Positions 16,949-25,664 of a stretch of 64,000 bases of DNA are shown here, piece after piece. The translations under genes and the position numbers were made by a program. Position 1 is the first letter of the stretch; each line of letters starts with the position of its first letter. This stretch comes from CAIYOL01 sp964494805 (GTDB lineage Bacteria > Planctomycetota > Phycisphaerae > Sedimentisphaerales > Anaerobacaceae): positions 1 to 64,000 of the forward strand of contig CAZBST010000007.1 in NCBI GenBank assembly GCA_964494805.1, given 5' to 3'. Below the pieces are notes generated by a model that was not told the DNA's origin, searched no databases, and was given only the letters and a program-made list of their open reading frames with translations.

Positions 16949-19600
16949 CTAACCTTGAAGTTTATTCTTCAGGGTGCGGTAGTCGGTTTTGCCGGTGCCG
17001 AGGGTGGGGATTTGGTCGAGCTTAACAACCTTGCGGATATTGTGCAGGCCGGAAAGGCCAGCATTGCGGATTGTGCGATTGGCATCTTCACGGTCTATGT
17101 CAAAGGTAGTGAAAAGAACCAGCTCCGGATGGTTCTCGTCAGCAGTAGCTTCGACCGCAAGGACAGGTTTATCGGTGTCGCCAGCGTAATGGTTTTCCAA
17201 AACAGCTTCAATGGCGGGCAGGGAAATCATCTCGCCGCCTAATTTTACAAAACGTTTGAGACGAGCGCAGAAAGTGAGGATGCTATTGTTATCCACGCTT
17301 ACGATGTCACCTGTGGAGTACCACTTCTTGCCCTGAACCTCGACAAATGGGTCGGTGGAAGCAGAGCCGAGATAGCCATTAAAGACACTTGGGCCGCGAA
17401 CCAGCAGGATTCCGGTCGCCGCTCCTGTTAACGGTTTGCCAGTTTGAGAGTCGATAAGCAGATATTCCAAAGAAGGCAGGGGCTTGCCGATAGTCAAAGC
17501 TCGCGGGTCATTTTCATCGTTAATAGATATAATGGGTGAACACTCCGTAACGCCGTATCCTTCGAGGATGACGGCACTGCCGCACCGCTGCTTTAACGCA
17601 GAATAAACCTTTTCGGAGCATCTCTCAGCGCCTGTAACAGCAAGGCGGAGTGAGGAGAGCTGCTGGCTCGTCGATGCGAGGACGATGCCGTTAAGCAATG
17701 TAGGCGTGCCGATGAGTAGTGTCACGCGATAGGCCTCAATCAATCGCCCGCCCATACCCGCATCCATAGGGTTGGGGTGATAGACTGTACGGACACCGCC
17801 GCATAGCGGCAGAAGCATCGTGCCGGTAAGTCCGAAGGAATGAAAGGGAGGCAGGATGCCGATAAGGCGGTCGGTTTCGCGGATTGTTACCACACTAAGC
17901 ACATCACGCAGATTTGTGAGCACGTTAGTATGGGTAAGCGGCACGGCCTTTGGCAGAGTTTCCGAGCCGCTGGTGAATATGATGGCTGCTATTGGCGAAA
18001 CTTTGGCATTGTATAGTGATGTCCAGCTTATGTATCCGGCGAGAGCGGCGCGCAACTTAGCAAAGCGGGAAATGCTGCCAGCGAGCGCTTCAACGAAGAC
18101 AAAACTGTCTTTTACACCTGAAAGGTCAATACCCTGTGAGGTAATTTTGTTGACCAGAGCCTGGGCAGTAAGCACGTGCTTAACAGCAGCCAAGTTGAGC
18201 GATTCGATTAAGTTGCGTGGGCCGGTAGTCCAGTTGACCATTACAGGCGTTTTGCCTGCAAAAAGCGTTGCCAGATAGAAAAAACAAGCAGCAACAGAGG
18301 GCGGTAACATTATGCCAATACAGTCGCCATCCAGATTTTCAATGACAGGCTTGAGTAACAGACAAGCGATAACAATGTCACGATAGGATTTTTCGCCATT
18401 AGACTGGTCAGCAATAATGATTTTAGAAGGCGATTGTGCAGCCTGCTTCAGGAAAATCTGAGGCACCGATGCACCTGCTGGAACTGCGAGTCTTTTCTCG
18501 CCGGTATCCTTAAACCAGCGTGATGAAACGGGCATCAGCTCCGCCGGACTGGAGTAGACGAAACTGCCGCAGGCTGCGAGGAGACAGTCGCCTACCGTAT
18601 GAATCGCATCGGCATCGGACAGGAGGAAACCGAATTCCTTTTCAAGCCAGATAAGCAAATCTACCCGAGCAAGACTATCCATACCAAGGTCGCGGGCGAG
18701 ATGGTCGCTATCCTGTAACGCAGAGATGCCAGTAAGATTAGATAAGTAATTGTAAACCGTCTGGCGGGTCGCAGGCGGGATGGAGGACAAGGTGCCTTCG
18801 ATGCCGGGGGGCGGGACCTCCGGCAGTGTAACAGGGCCGCCCTTTTCCCAGATGGAGTATGGGACATAAGTATTATGCGGGGCATTGGCGTTATAGTATG
18901 CTTCGAGGAAACGGTTGAGCACATTACGGTCAGCCCCCGCGTCTTCCTGCGGAAGACAGGCGCGGGGGCGAGGTAAATCGGGTGGTTCATAAAACTCGAT
19001 TGTCACGCTGCGGCGAGGAGCAAAGAATATACCACTGGCAAGCAACGAAAAGAAACCTTTGCGAAGTGTTTTTGCGACTTCCGGCTTACGGCCTGAAGCC
19101 CAACTGAAGAGGCTGCCCCACAAACCCCTGATACGCACCAATACCACGCGCACATCAGGGCAGCGCTGCAGGATGAGCTCGACAGCGCTGTTGCCGCCGA
19201 GGTCTTCGAGGTAGCTACGGTATGCACGGCCGCCGGGCCAAAGCAGAAGGTTTTCACCGCGCCTGAGGTCCTCAATGCTTTCATCGAGAACTTTTTCTAC
19301 TTCGCTGCGAACCGCTGAGCCATACTTTGTCATACTTGGAAGAATACGCGCACCGGTGCGGCGGGCCAACCAGCGAATCAGGAACCTGTCTACCTGGTCC
19401 TTATCAGCAATTGCTCGCGGGGCGAAAGAACCTCGCAGATAAGCAGAGAGGATAATCGGGTCGATGAGGGCAGGATGGTTCGGCAGAAAAAGAATAGCCT
19501 TTTTGCCTTTGGCGGCAACGGCTTCAAGGCCGCTGATGTTGACGCGGTAACGCAGCGATAAGAGCCATCTGGTAATCGTTCTCAGCAGGAAATCAAGCAT
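16949..19600 (-). CDS. trifunctional acyltransferase - acyl carrier - AMP-ligase protein
   Basis: 883 residues, three domains. The first ~230 are a PlsC-like acyltransferase (LPNHPALIDP gives the HxxxxD motif; LLLWPGGRAYRSY). The middle (~270-355) is an acyl carrier domain with the phosphopantetheine serine in LGMDSLARVD. The last ~520 are an acyl-AMP ligase (IIFTSGSETLPKAVPLTH, GYGVTECSP, YSTGDIV). It resembles Aas (2-acylglycerophosphoethanolamine acyltransferase/ligase) but with an ACP built in, so it may activate, carry and transfer a fatty acid in membrane lipid synthesis or repair. Start: ATG at 19600 with GGAG upstream; an ATG at 19651 lacks one. Confidence 0.87.
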   Translation of the reverse strand: MLDFLLRTITRWLLSLRYRVNISGLEAVAAKGKKAILFLPNHPALIDPIILSAYLRGSFAPRAIADKDQVDRFLIRWLARRTGARILPSMTKYGSAVRSEVEKVLDESIEDLRRGENLLLWPGGRAYRSYLEDLGGNSAVELILQRCPDVRVVLVRIRGLWGSLFSWASGRKPEVAKTLRKGFFSLLASGIFFAPRRSVTIEFYEPPDLPRPRACLPQEDAGADRNVLNRFLEAYYNANAPHNTYVPYSIWEKGGPVTLPEVPPPGIEGTLSSIPPATRQTVYNYLSNLTGISALQDSDHLARDLGMDSLARVDLLIWLEKEFGFLLSDADAIHTVGDCLLAACGSFVYSSPAELMPVSSRWFKDTGEKRLAVPAGASVPQIFLKQAAQSPSKIIIADQSNGEKSYRDIVIACLLLKPVIENLDGDCIGIMLPPSVAACFFYLATLFAGKTPVMVNWTTGPRNLIESLNLAAVKHVLTAQALVNKITSQGIDLSGVKDSFVFVEALAGSISRFAKLRAALAGYISWTSLYNAKVSPIAAIIFTSGSETLPKAVPLTHTNVLTNLRDVLSVVTIRETDRLIGILPPFHSFGLTGTMLLPLCGGVRTVYHPNPMDAGMGGRLIEAYRVTLLIGTPTLLNGIVLASTSQQLSSLRLAVTGAERCSEKVYSALKQRCGSAVILEGYGVTECSPIISINDENDPRALTIGKPLPSLEYLLIDSQTGKPLTGAATGILLVRGPSVFNGYLGSASTDPFVEVQGKKWYSTGDIVSVDNNSILTFCARLKRFVKLGGEMISLPAIEAVLENHYAGDTDKPVLAVEATADENHPELVLFTTFDIDREDANRTIRNAGLSGLHNIRKVVKLDQIPTLGTGKTDYRTLKNKLQG

Positions 19601-19811
19601 ACGTTTTACTCCACAGTAACCGTATATGGACCATTTTGCACGAAAAGCCATTGATAGTCCAGCAGAGAACAGTAGAGAATTTAAGGTAGCGATTCGATTG
19701 ATGAGATTTGCCAGGGGCTTGTGCTCGGGGACTGCCGATTACAAATCGCTATAAACTCTTGTGAAGATATGATGCAGCCGTCCGGAATTGCTCCGTGAGT
19801 ATTTAAAAGAT

Positions 19812-20159
19812 TCAGTCCCCATTTTTTTCGACGGCTGTTACTACACCTTTTTTGGCGTGTATATAAATCAAATGAAGATTGCGGATGTATATAAGGGTAT
19901 TCAACGAAAAGCCCAGCATAAATATGGGATTTTTTATGTGAATGGAGTAACTAAGCAGGATGAGGCTGCCGGCCAATGATACGAACCAGAAAGAGGTCGG
20001 GACGTGAGACTTTTTTTTGTATTCGCTGACTATCCACTGAAGTATAAATCGTCCGCCGAACACCACTTGTCCCACTAATGCTACGGTCGCCCAAACAGGG
20101 TCACCCACTATCTGCTCACTTATCGCGCTTTTGAAAAATTCAATTACTGCATTTAACAT
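19812..20159 (-). CDS. LABN-domain membrane protein (lipid-A-disaccharide synthase N-terminal type)
   Basis: A 115-residue membrane protein of the LAB_N family, originally seen as the N-terminal extension of some LpxB proteins. Signature: GQVVFGGRFILQWIVSEYKKKSHVPTSFWFVSLAGSL (read in two halves), then a further helix IFMLGFSLNTLIYIRNL. Usually next to glycosyltransferases and thought to act in lipid-linked sugar metabolism; no reaction is proven. The start ATG at 20159 has CGGAG eight bases upstream. The preceding 19601-19811 stretch holds no gene. Confidence 0.85.
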   Translation of the reverse strand: MLNAVIEFFKSAISEQIVGDPVWATVALVGQVVFGGRFILQWIVSEYKKKSHVPTSFWFVSLAGSLILLSYSIHIKNPIFMLGFSLNTLIYIRNLHLIYIHAKKGVVTAVEKNGD

Positions 20160-20268
20160 AACTTTTCTCCGGTTTTTAGTAGGTTGTCCATTACATCATA
20201 AACCAATCTTTAGTAAAATTAAAGAACCAACTAAGTTTTAACTGATTATTGACGATTGATAATTGTAA

Positions 20269-21030
20269 ATGGCTCTATCGCGCCGACAAAAGCTGACTGT
20301 AATCTCATTGCTGGTTTATTGGCCTGGTGTTTTTATCCTCGCACATATACCTATTCCGCAATTGGTTTACACAGCCGGCGTGTCCGATAAAAGCCTTCAT
20401 TTTCTTGCATATCTGATTTTGACTTTTCTACTGTGGTTTGCAATCAGTCCCAACAAAAAGGTAAACTGGCGCAAGACGACTGTTTGGTGGGTGCTTTTCG
20501 TGGTGGTCTGGTATGGAGTTATTGACGAGTGGCTTCAGAGCTATGTCGGACGCAATTGCGATGTTATGGATTTTTTCACGGATTTGGCGGGGACGCTTGC
20601 AGGCTTAATCTTGTTTTCTTTTTTCACCTTTTGGCTCGTGTTCCTTGTAGTAACAGGCGCTGCTATCTTTACTTTAACAAATTTTATACGAGCAAATTTA
20701 GCTGACCTGATGCCGACTGCAAATGCAATGTTTCATCTTTTTGCCTACGGATTTTTTACTATGCTGTGGCTTCAATATATACATCTTTTCCTGCCGATGA
20801 AAGCTCCTAAACCTAAATGGATAATAACAGCATTGGTTCTGCCCATAGGTTTTCTATTAACTGTAAAATTATTTTCCGTAATTTTCGGCAAAGATTTTAT
20901 AGCGCAAGATGTAATCATCTCTGCTATAGGAATAACAACTGTTGTTGTCACAACTTACCTGATTGCTTTATGGCGTAAGGCATCTGGCGCCAGCCATCCT
21001 TCGAACCACAGGGGTCCTACTCAAAAATGA
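20269..21030 (+). CDS. VanZ-like membrane protein
   Basis: A 253-residue integral membrane protein. The N-terminal ~125 residues match VanZ-like proteins: SDKSLHFLAYLILTFLL and YGVIDEWLQSYVGRNCDVMDFFTDLAGTLAG, with conserved His, Glu and Asp. A second ~110-residue hydrophobic half (LMPTANAMFHLFAYGFFTML) looks like a weaker VanZ-like duplication. VanZ proteins confer teicoplanin resistance in some bacteria, but most members have no known role. No ribosome binding site is visible before the ATG. Its last 10 bases overlap the convergent TIGR03790 gene. Confidence 0.8.
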   Translation: MALSRRQKLTVISLLVYWPGVFILAHIPIPQLVYTAGVSDKSLHFLAYLILTFLLWFAISPNKKVNWRKTTVWWVLFVVVWYGVIDEWLQSYVGRNCDVMDFFTDLAGTLAGLILFSFFTFWLVFLVVTGAAIFTLTNFIRANLADLMPTANAMFHLFAYGFFTMLWLQYIHLFLPMKAPKPKWIITALVLPIGFLLTVKLFSVIFGKDFIAQDVIISAIGITTVVVTTYLIALWRKASGASHPSNHRGPTQK

Positions 21031-22274
21031 CTCTTCGGATTTTTGAAAGGTCTGTATAGAGGGTCTCCTATCAAAACCATCTGCCAGGAATTAACCGGGT
21101 TTGCGTAATAGTATGCCTCAACAAGACAGCGGCCGTCAAAAAGCTGCAGGAAAAATTCCTTCGGATCAGGAAATGAATGAAGATACGGCTCGGCCACCGC
21201 TCCCAACGTTGCGGTTACTCCATCTTCGAGCATAGCTGGACACCATTGTCTGCTGTTCGGGTCGCGAAGGTCAACCGCTTCCCAGCTTGAAATGTGATAT
21301 CCTATCGCACCATCGACAAAATCGAAGGCATCAACATAATTCCTCAGACTATACCAGCCACAATAAATGGCCGTCTGCGGGCAGGAATTTGGCTCGAAAA
21401 GTTTTTCTGTTCGCTCCTCCTTAACGGTCATTCTTGTTCGAACTCTTGTAAATACTGCTAAATCCCGCAAAAGTTGGTCAAAATGGCCAAACGAATAAGG
21501 ATTTTTGTCATCTATCATACCCCGTGAATCGATGTAAACAACGCCTCTTAAGCCGGTTTTTTCTGCCGTTATTGCTTTATCGATAAGGCCTTTTGCTATC
21601 TCGAAGCTCGGCCCATCAAGGCGGGAAACCATAAGCGTATTAGAATACAGACCCAGCGGATTATCCTTTAGTCTATTTAGCTGCCAGCGATACAACTCAT
21701 AGTTGCCGAACAGAATCATCGACAGCTCACTATCCACTGAGGCATTTGTTTCTTTGCCAGCGATATAGCCAATCTCGGACTGCAACTGAGTCAGTCTATG
21801 TTTAATATCTTTCACCTTTTTGGAGGTATCGCTTACACCATTGCGTTTTAACTGTTCAATCCTGTTCTTTTCCTGCTCCGCCAGTTTTCGCAACTGCGTT
21901 AGTTTATCCTGCTGGTCCTTTAATGGTCCACGTCTTCCTACCTTGATTGGCACACCGTATGTCGTCAGCAGGCATTTGATTTTAATGGCAAAGTCAAAGT
22001 CGGACAATTTTTTGCGAATAGGCTCAACAAGCTTTTTTTTATAATCCTTCCTGGTGATTGTGTCATTGAGGGTTGCTCCTAAAGGCAAAGCGATAATATT
22101 GTCTGTTGGAACGCCTCGTTTTGCGCAGTAATATTGGGCAAGCTGTACAGATGCCCCAATGTTGCTATTTGCTATTACCAGAATCTCGTCCGGCTCAAGC
22201 GCAAAGGCCGAAGCACAGCATAGGATACAAACCAAAAGCCATCCTGTGATTAGCTGGCGCAAAACGTTCTTCAT
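21021..22274 (-). CDS. TIGR03790 family secreted protein
   Basis: A 417-residue exported protein. Residues 1-25 are a signal peptide (LLVCILCCASAFA). Then EPDEILVIANSN, AQYYCAKRGVPTDNIIALP and CLLTTYGVPIKVG follow the TIGR03790 pattern, as do YGWYSLRNY-like CGWYSLRNYVDAF, AMLEDGVTATLGAVAEPYLHSFP and VLIGDPLYRPF near the end. Function of the family is unknown. A lysine/glutamine-rich insert (~115-165) looks like a coiled coil. It lies just downstream (28 bases) of the sugar transferase gene on the same strand. Confidence 0.82.
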   Translation of the reverse strand: MKNVLRQLITGWLLVCILCCASAFALEPDEILVIANSNIGASVQLAQYYCAKRGVPTDNIIALPLGATLNDTITRKDYKKKLVEPIRKKLSDFDFAIKIKCLLTTYGVPIKVGRRGPLKDQQDKLTQLRKLAEQEKNRIEQLKRNGVSDTSKKVKDIKHRLTQLQSEIGYIAGKETNASVDSELSMILFGNYELYRWQLNRLKDNPLGLYSNTLMVSRLDGPSFEIAKGLIDKAITAEKTGLRGVVYIDSRGMIDDKNPYSFGHFDQLLRDLAVFTRVRTRMTVKEERTEKLFEPNSCPQTAIYCGWYSLRNYVDAFDFVDGAIGYHISSWEAVDLRDPNSRQWCPAMLEDGVTATLGAVAEPYLHSFPDPKEFFLQLFDGRCLVEAYYYANPVNSWQMVLIGDPLYRPFKNPKSHF

Positions 22275-22301
22275 TGCGGGGTTAAATATCCTAACGTCGG
22301 G

Positions 22302-22907
22302 TTACTTTTTACTCTTTTCCCCTCTTGTATACTCGGCTTGCGAATACTTTTTTTCGTATATGTTCTTTCGTCCAAATACCTGTGTGACAGTTGCGAGAAT
22401 TATCTTCAAATCAAGCCAGAAACCGGCCGTTTCCACGTATTTGACATCGAGCTCAAGTTTTTCTTCACGCGTAATCTCGCCCCTGCCGGAAATCTGTGCC
22501 AAGCCTGTCAGGCCGGGTTTAACAAGCAGCCGCTTTTTTTGCCTTTCATCCCACTCGGCCATTTGTGAAATATACAACGGCCGCGGCCCAACAATACTCA
22601 TATCCCCTTTTAATACGTTAAACAATTGCGGCAGTTCATCAAGTGAATACTCACGCAGCAACTTTCCTATCTTTGTCAGGCGTGGGTCATCACCGGCCTT
22701 CGGACTCGGCCCAAAGGGGTCAACACCGATTCTCATAGTCCGGAACTTGTAGAACGTAAACGGTCTGCCGTTTTTGCCTGCCCTTTCCTGTCTGAAAATT
22801 ACCGGTCCTTTGCCCGCAAGTTTAATTGCTACCATTATGACGATGAAAACCGGCGAAAGTAACATTATCGCCAGTAGTGTCAGCAGTATATCGAAAAACC
22901 TTTTCAT
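22302..22907 (-). CDS. initiating sugar (phosphoglycosyl) transferase
   Basis: A 201-residue monotopic phosphoglycosyl transferase of the WcaJ/PglC core type. It has one N-terminal membrane segment (2-25), the motif RQERAGKNGRPFTFYKFRTM, DELPQLFNVLKGDMSIVGPRP and PGLTGLAQISGRG. It transfers a sugar-1-phosphate to undecaprenyl phosphate, the first step of repeat-unit assembly. It has only the catalytic core, without the long membrane-bound N-terminus of WcaJ. This is the left border of the polysaccharide locus. Confidence 0.92.
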   Translation of the reverse strand: MKRFFDILLTLLAIMLLSPVFIVIMVAIKLAGKGPVIFRQERAGKNGRPFTFYKFRTMRIGVDPFGPSPKAGDDPRLTKIGKLLREYSLDELPQLFNVLKGDMSIVGPRPLYISQMAEWDERQKKRLLVKPGLTGLAQISGRGEITREEKLELDVKYVETAGFWLDLKIILATVTQVFGRKNIYEKKYSQAEYTRGEKSKK

Positions 22908-23024
22908 ATTACAAAATTTCGGTAAAGTCGGCTATAAACTTGACTGATAACGGCAGCTGCTGTATGCTGAAAGCCGTAAAAATAGACCTTTCAGGGATAC
23001 GAGATAGCAATAGAAATAAGTCCG

Positions 23025-23903
23025 ATGGAAACAAATCCGACGAAAAACTCTCATAATGCTGCAATGAACGCTTTTTCAGTTGATGTTGAGGGTTTTATAG
23101 AATCAAACATACAAAGCTTTCATATCCCTGATAAATATATAAATCAATCCAAAGAAAATGCCGAGATTGAGCAAAACACCGACACGCTGCTGGAAATCCT
23201 CGATGAGTCACAGACAAGAGCGACGTTCTTTTTCATTGGCAGGCTTGCTACTGACATTCCAGGTCTTGTTAAGAAAGTTGGGGATGCCGGTCATGAAATT
23301 GGCTGCCATAGTTATGCCCATATTCGGATTTTTGGGATTGATAAAAACGAATTCAGGCAAAAACTATCAACGGCAAAGAAGCAGCTCGAGGATGTTTCCG
23401 GGCAAAGGGTTTATGGGTTCAGGGCGCCCGATTTTTCGATTACGAATGAATCAATCTGGGCCCTGGATATTTTAAAAGAACTCGGCTTTGTCTATGATTC
23501 AAGTATCTACCCATTTGGCCTGCATGATGTTTACGGGATAAAGGAGGCGGAACCCTTGATTCACACACTGCCAAACGGCCTTATAGAATTTCCAATGGCA
23601 ACGGCTGAACTGCTCGGCAAACGCATTCCTTTCGGGGGTGGCGGGTATTTTCGACTTTATCCATTGTTGCTTACCAAGATTTTTCTTTCAAAACTCAATA
23701 AGCAGGGCCATCCAGCTATGTTCTACATCCACCCTTATGAGGTAGGCCCAGTGATACCAAGGATATCCCCCATGTCTTACTATCGAAGATTTAGACACTA
23801 TTATCACTGCAGGAATGGACAGGCCAGACTGAGGAAATTATTAAAGGCCTTTAAGTTTTACCCAGCCGTTGAAGTATTGAGGAGTCGGTTGGCTTTTGAA
23901 TAA
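23025..23903 (+). CDS. XrtA-type polysaccharide deacetylase (DUF3473-like)
   Basis: A 292-residue deacetylase. FSVDVEGF holds the catalytic Asp-Val-Glu, RATFFFIGR and HEIGCHSYAH the metal-binding His pair, and YGFRAPDFSI follows; the C-terminal part (FPMATAELLGKRIPFGGGGYFRLYP, FYIHPYE) is typical of the deacetylases found with exosortase XrtA/PEP-CTERM polysaccharide loci. It likely removes N-acetyl groups from exported polysaccharide. It is one of two plus-strand genes in the locus, divergent from the sugar transferase. ATG at 23025 or 23064 could start it. Confidence 0.87.
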   Translation: METNPTKNSHNAAMNAFSVDVEGFIESNIQSFHIPDKYINQSKENAEIEQNTDTLLEILDESQTRATFFFIGRLATDIPGLVKKVGDAGHEIGCHSYAHIRIFGIDKNEFRQKLSTAKKQLEDVSGQRVYGFRAPDFSITNESIWALDILKELGFVYDSSIYPFGLHDVYGIKEAEPLIHTLPNGLIEFPMATAELLGKRIPFGGGGYFRLYPLLLTKIFLSKLNKQGHPAMFYIHPYEVGPVIPRISPMSYYRRFRHYYHCRNGQARLRKLLKAFKFYPAVEVLRSRLAFE

Positions 23904-23937
23904 ACCCTCCTGATTAACCTGTCAGCAGTTCTTATCA

Positions 23938-24963
23938 TCATGGTAGATTACGACTGATGTACGGACCAAGCAAACGTGTTGCCCACAGCGGCAGCCGCTT
24001 CCAGATTTCGACCTTTCTCTTATACTTTGGGTTGTCTGGGCTTAGGATGGAGAGCTGATGGCCGGGACGAACCCAGTATTGATAATGCAGGGCGACAGGC
24101 TCCGTACCCCATTCTTTTTTGAATTGGTATGTCGGGCCATCAACAGTACATCGGCCAAAGTCGAAACATTTGGCACCGGCGAGACAGTAATACTTTATAA
24201 TATACCAGTACAACAGGTTATTCGGGCAAAGACTGTTATATTGGGTAAATGTGCTGGCAAAAGGGATTTCGACAAATCCATTGAAGTGAAACGTCAGGCC
24301 AACGCCTATGGTAAGGCCGTTTAGCCGAGCAACAAACAGGCGAGAGTTATCAGGAAAGGCCTCCAATAGATATCGCATCAACTTGCGAGGGTAAGCCGGA
24401 GTGCCAAGCTCGTGCATACGAATAGTATAAACCCGGTAGAAGTCGTCAAGCAGCTCAATGTGGCCGTCAACAGCAACGATATTGGATTTTTCAGCTTTTC
24501 GGACATGGTTTCTGACTTTGGATTTGAAGGATTTCCAGATTTCGTCAGGGTCGCGAGAGAGAGGCAGGTGCATGCAAATTTTCCCTGTCCTAGGTTCGAG
24601 ATTAAAGGGGAGAGGTTGTATATTGCGGAATTCGATGGTCTGGCAACTGTTCGCGGCGGCCAGCTCGACAGCATAGTTAAATAGGACGTCGCGTGCTTCG
24701 TCAGAATCCGCAAGTATACCACCATAATCACTGAAGCCCTGAGAAACCATGAAGTTTCCAAAAAGGATGCTTTTTGCATGAATCAAAGGCAGTACCCCGC
24801 GAATATGTCCAGAGTCGTGGGCTACGAGATAGAAGCTTTTGAGGTGAGTGGCTCGCGCGACAGCATCACTCCAAGCAGGCAGATGACAAATCTTGCCGTT
24901 TGGGCTTTGTTGAACAAAAGCTTCACAGGCAGGGTCTAAGGTTGTGAGAACCTCCACATTCAT
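23938..24963 (-). CDS. FemAB-like protein, XrtA/PEP-CTERM-associated type
   Basis: A 341-residue GNAT-fold protein of the FemAB-like group seen in PEP-CTERM/exosortase loci. Visible: ICHLPAWSDAVARATH at the start, GFSDYGGILAD, IEFRNIQPLP, SKVRNHVRKAEK and CFDFGRCTVDGPTYQFKKEWG near the end. FemAB proteins transfer amino acids from aminoacyl-tRNA; this subgroup probably adds an amino acid to a polysaccharide or lipid carrier, which is inference. The start overlaps the stop of the next-upstream GNAT gene. Confidence 0.87.
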   Translation of the reverse strand: MNVEVLTTLDPACEAFVQQSPNGKICHLPAWSDAVARATHLKSFYLVAHDSGHIRGVLPLIHAKSILFGNFMVSQGFSDYGGILADSDEARDVLFNYAVELAAANSCQTIEFRNIQPLPFNLEPRTGKICMHLPLSRDPDEIWKSFKSKVRNHVRKAEKSNIVAVDGHIELLDDFYRVYTIRMHELGTPAYPRKLMRYLLEAFPDNSRLFVARLNGLTIGVGLTFHFNGFVEIPFASTFTQYNSLCPNNLLYWYIIKYYCLAGAKCFDFGRCTVDGPTYQFKKEWGTEPVALHYQYWVRPGHQLSILSPDNPKYKRKVEIWKRLPLWATRLLGPYISRNLP

Positions 24964-25649
24964 CAGTTATTCTCCACAATGTATTGTATGCTATGAAAAT
25001 CTTTGATTATTTCTGACAGCCGATGCCAAGCGTCCTTGTCGAAGAAGGTCAGCTTATAGTTGACGGTTGAGAATATTTTCTTCATACGGATTAGAACAAC
25101 ACGGGTGCAACCGGCTTTTTCAAGGCCATGGATTGAAGCAATGTTACTTGGGGCAACATCAACGAAAGCCTCTTCGATACCGGAATGTATCAGAGTTTTT
25201 GCCATATAGCGGATTATGTTTGGATACAGGCCGCGCCCACGGGCAGTTTTGACGGTGATTGCATTATACATCCACGTCTGGTTGGGGCGCAGATTAAATT
25301 TAAGATGCAGTTCACATAAGTCCCTGAGGCCGAACTGAGCCCAGAAGTAACTTACGATTTTGCCGCTGTCGAGAACAGCGAAGCAACGGTCGCCGTGGCG
25401 AAATCTTCGCTGCAAACCGGCACGGCTTACATACATAACCTCGAGCATCGTGCTTATATCGTCAGTGGTGAGTTCCTTAATCTCAAGGTCCGGGTCGGGC
25501 TCAGCAGCGGACCGCAAATCAAGATTGACTATGTAACGGTCCGTGCTTTCATATAAAGGTTTGACTACGATGCGACACAGTCTGTTCAGAAGTTCACGGT
25601 AAGTATGGTAACGCAGAAATTTCAAAACGTTCTTTATGAGGACAATCAT
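24963..25649 (-). CDS. GNAT-family acetyltransferase
   Basis: A 228-residue protein with GNAT features: LTTDDISTMLEVMY, FAVLDSGKIVSYFWAQFG, AITVKTARGRGLYPNIIRYM (acetyl-CoA-binding motif A with ARGRGLY) and FVDVAPSNIASIHGLEKAGC. The N-terminal ~45 residues are basic and may associate with the membrane. It precedes the FemAB-like gene and shares its end base with that gene's start, so both are translated together. Likely modifies a sugar or amino acid of the polysaccharide. Confidence 0.8.
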   Translation of the reverse strand: MIVLIKNVLKFLRYHTYRELLNRLCRIVVKPLYESTDRYIVNLDLRSAAEPDPDLEIKELTTDDISTMLEVMYVSRAGLQRRFRHGDRCFAVLDSGKIVSYFWAQFGLRDLCELHLKFNLRPNQTWMYNAITVKTARGRGLYPNIIRYMAKTLIHSGIEEAFVDVAPSNIASIHGLEKAGCTRVVLIRMKKIFSTVNYKLTFFDKDAWHRLSEIIKDFHSIQYIVENN

Positions 25650-25664
25650 AAGATTGCACGCTAT

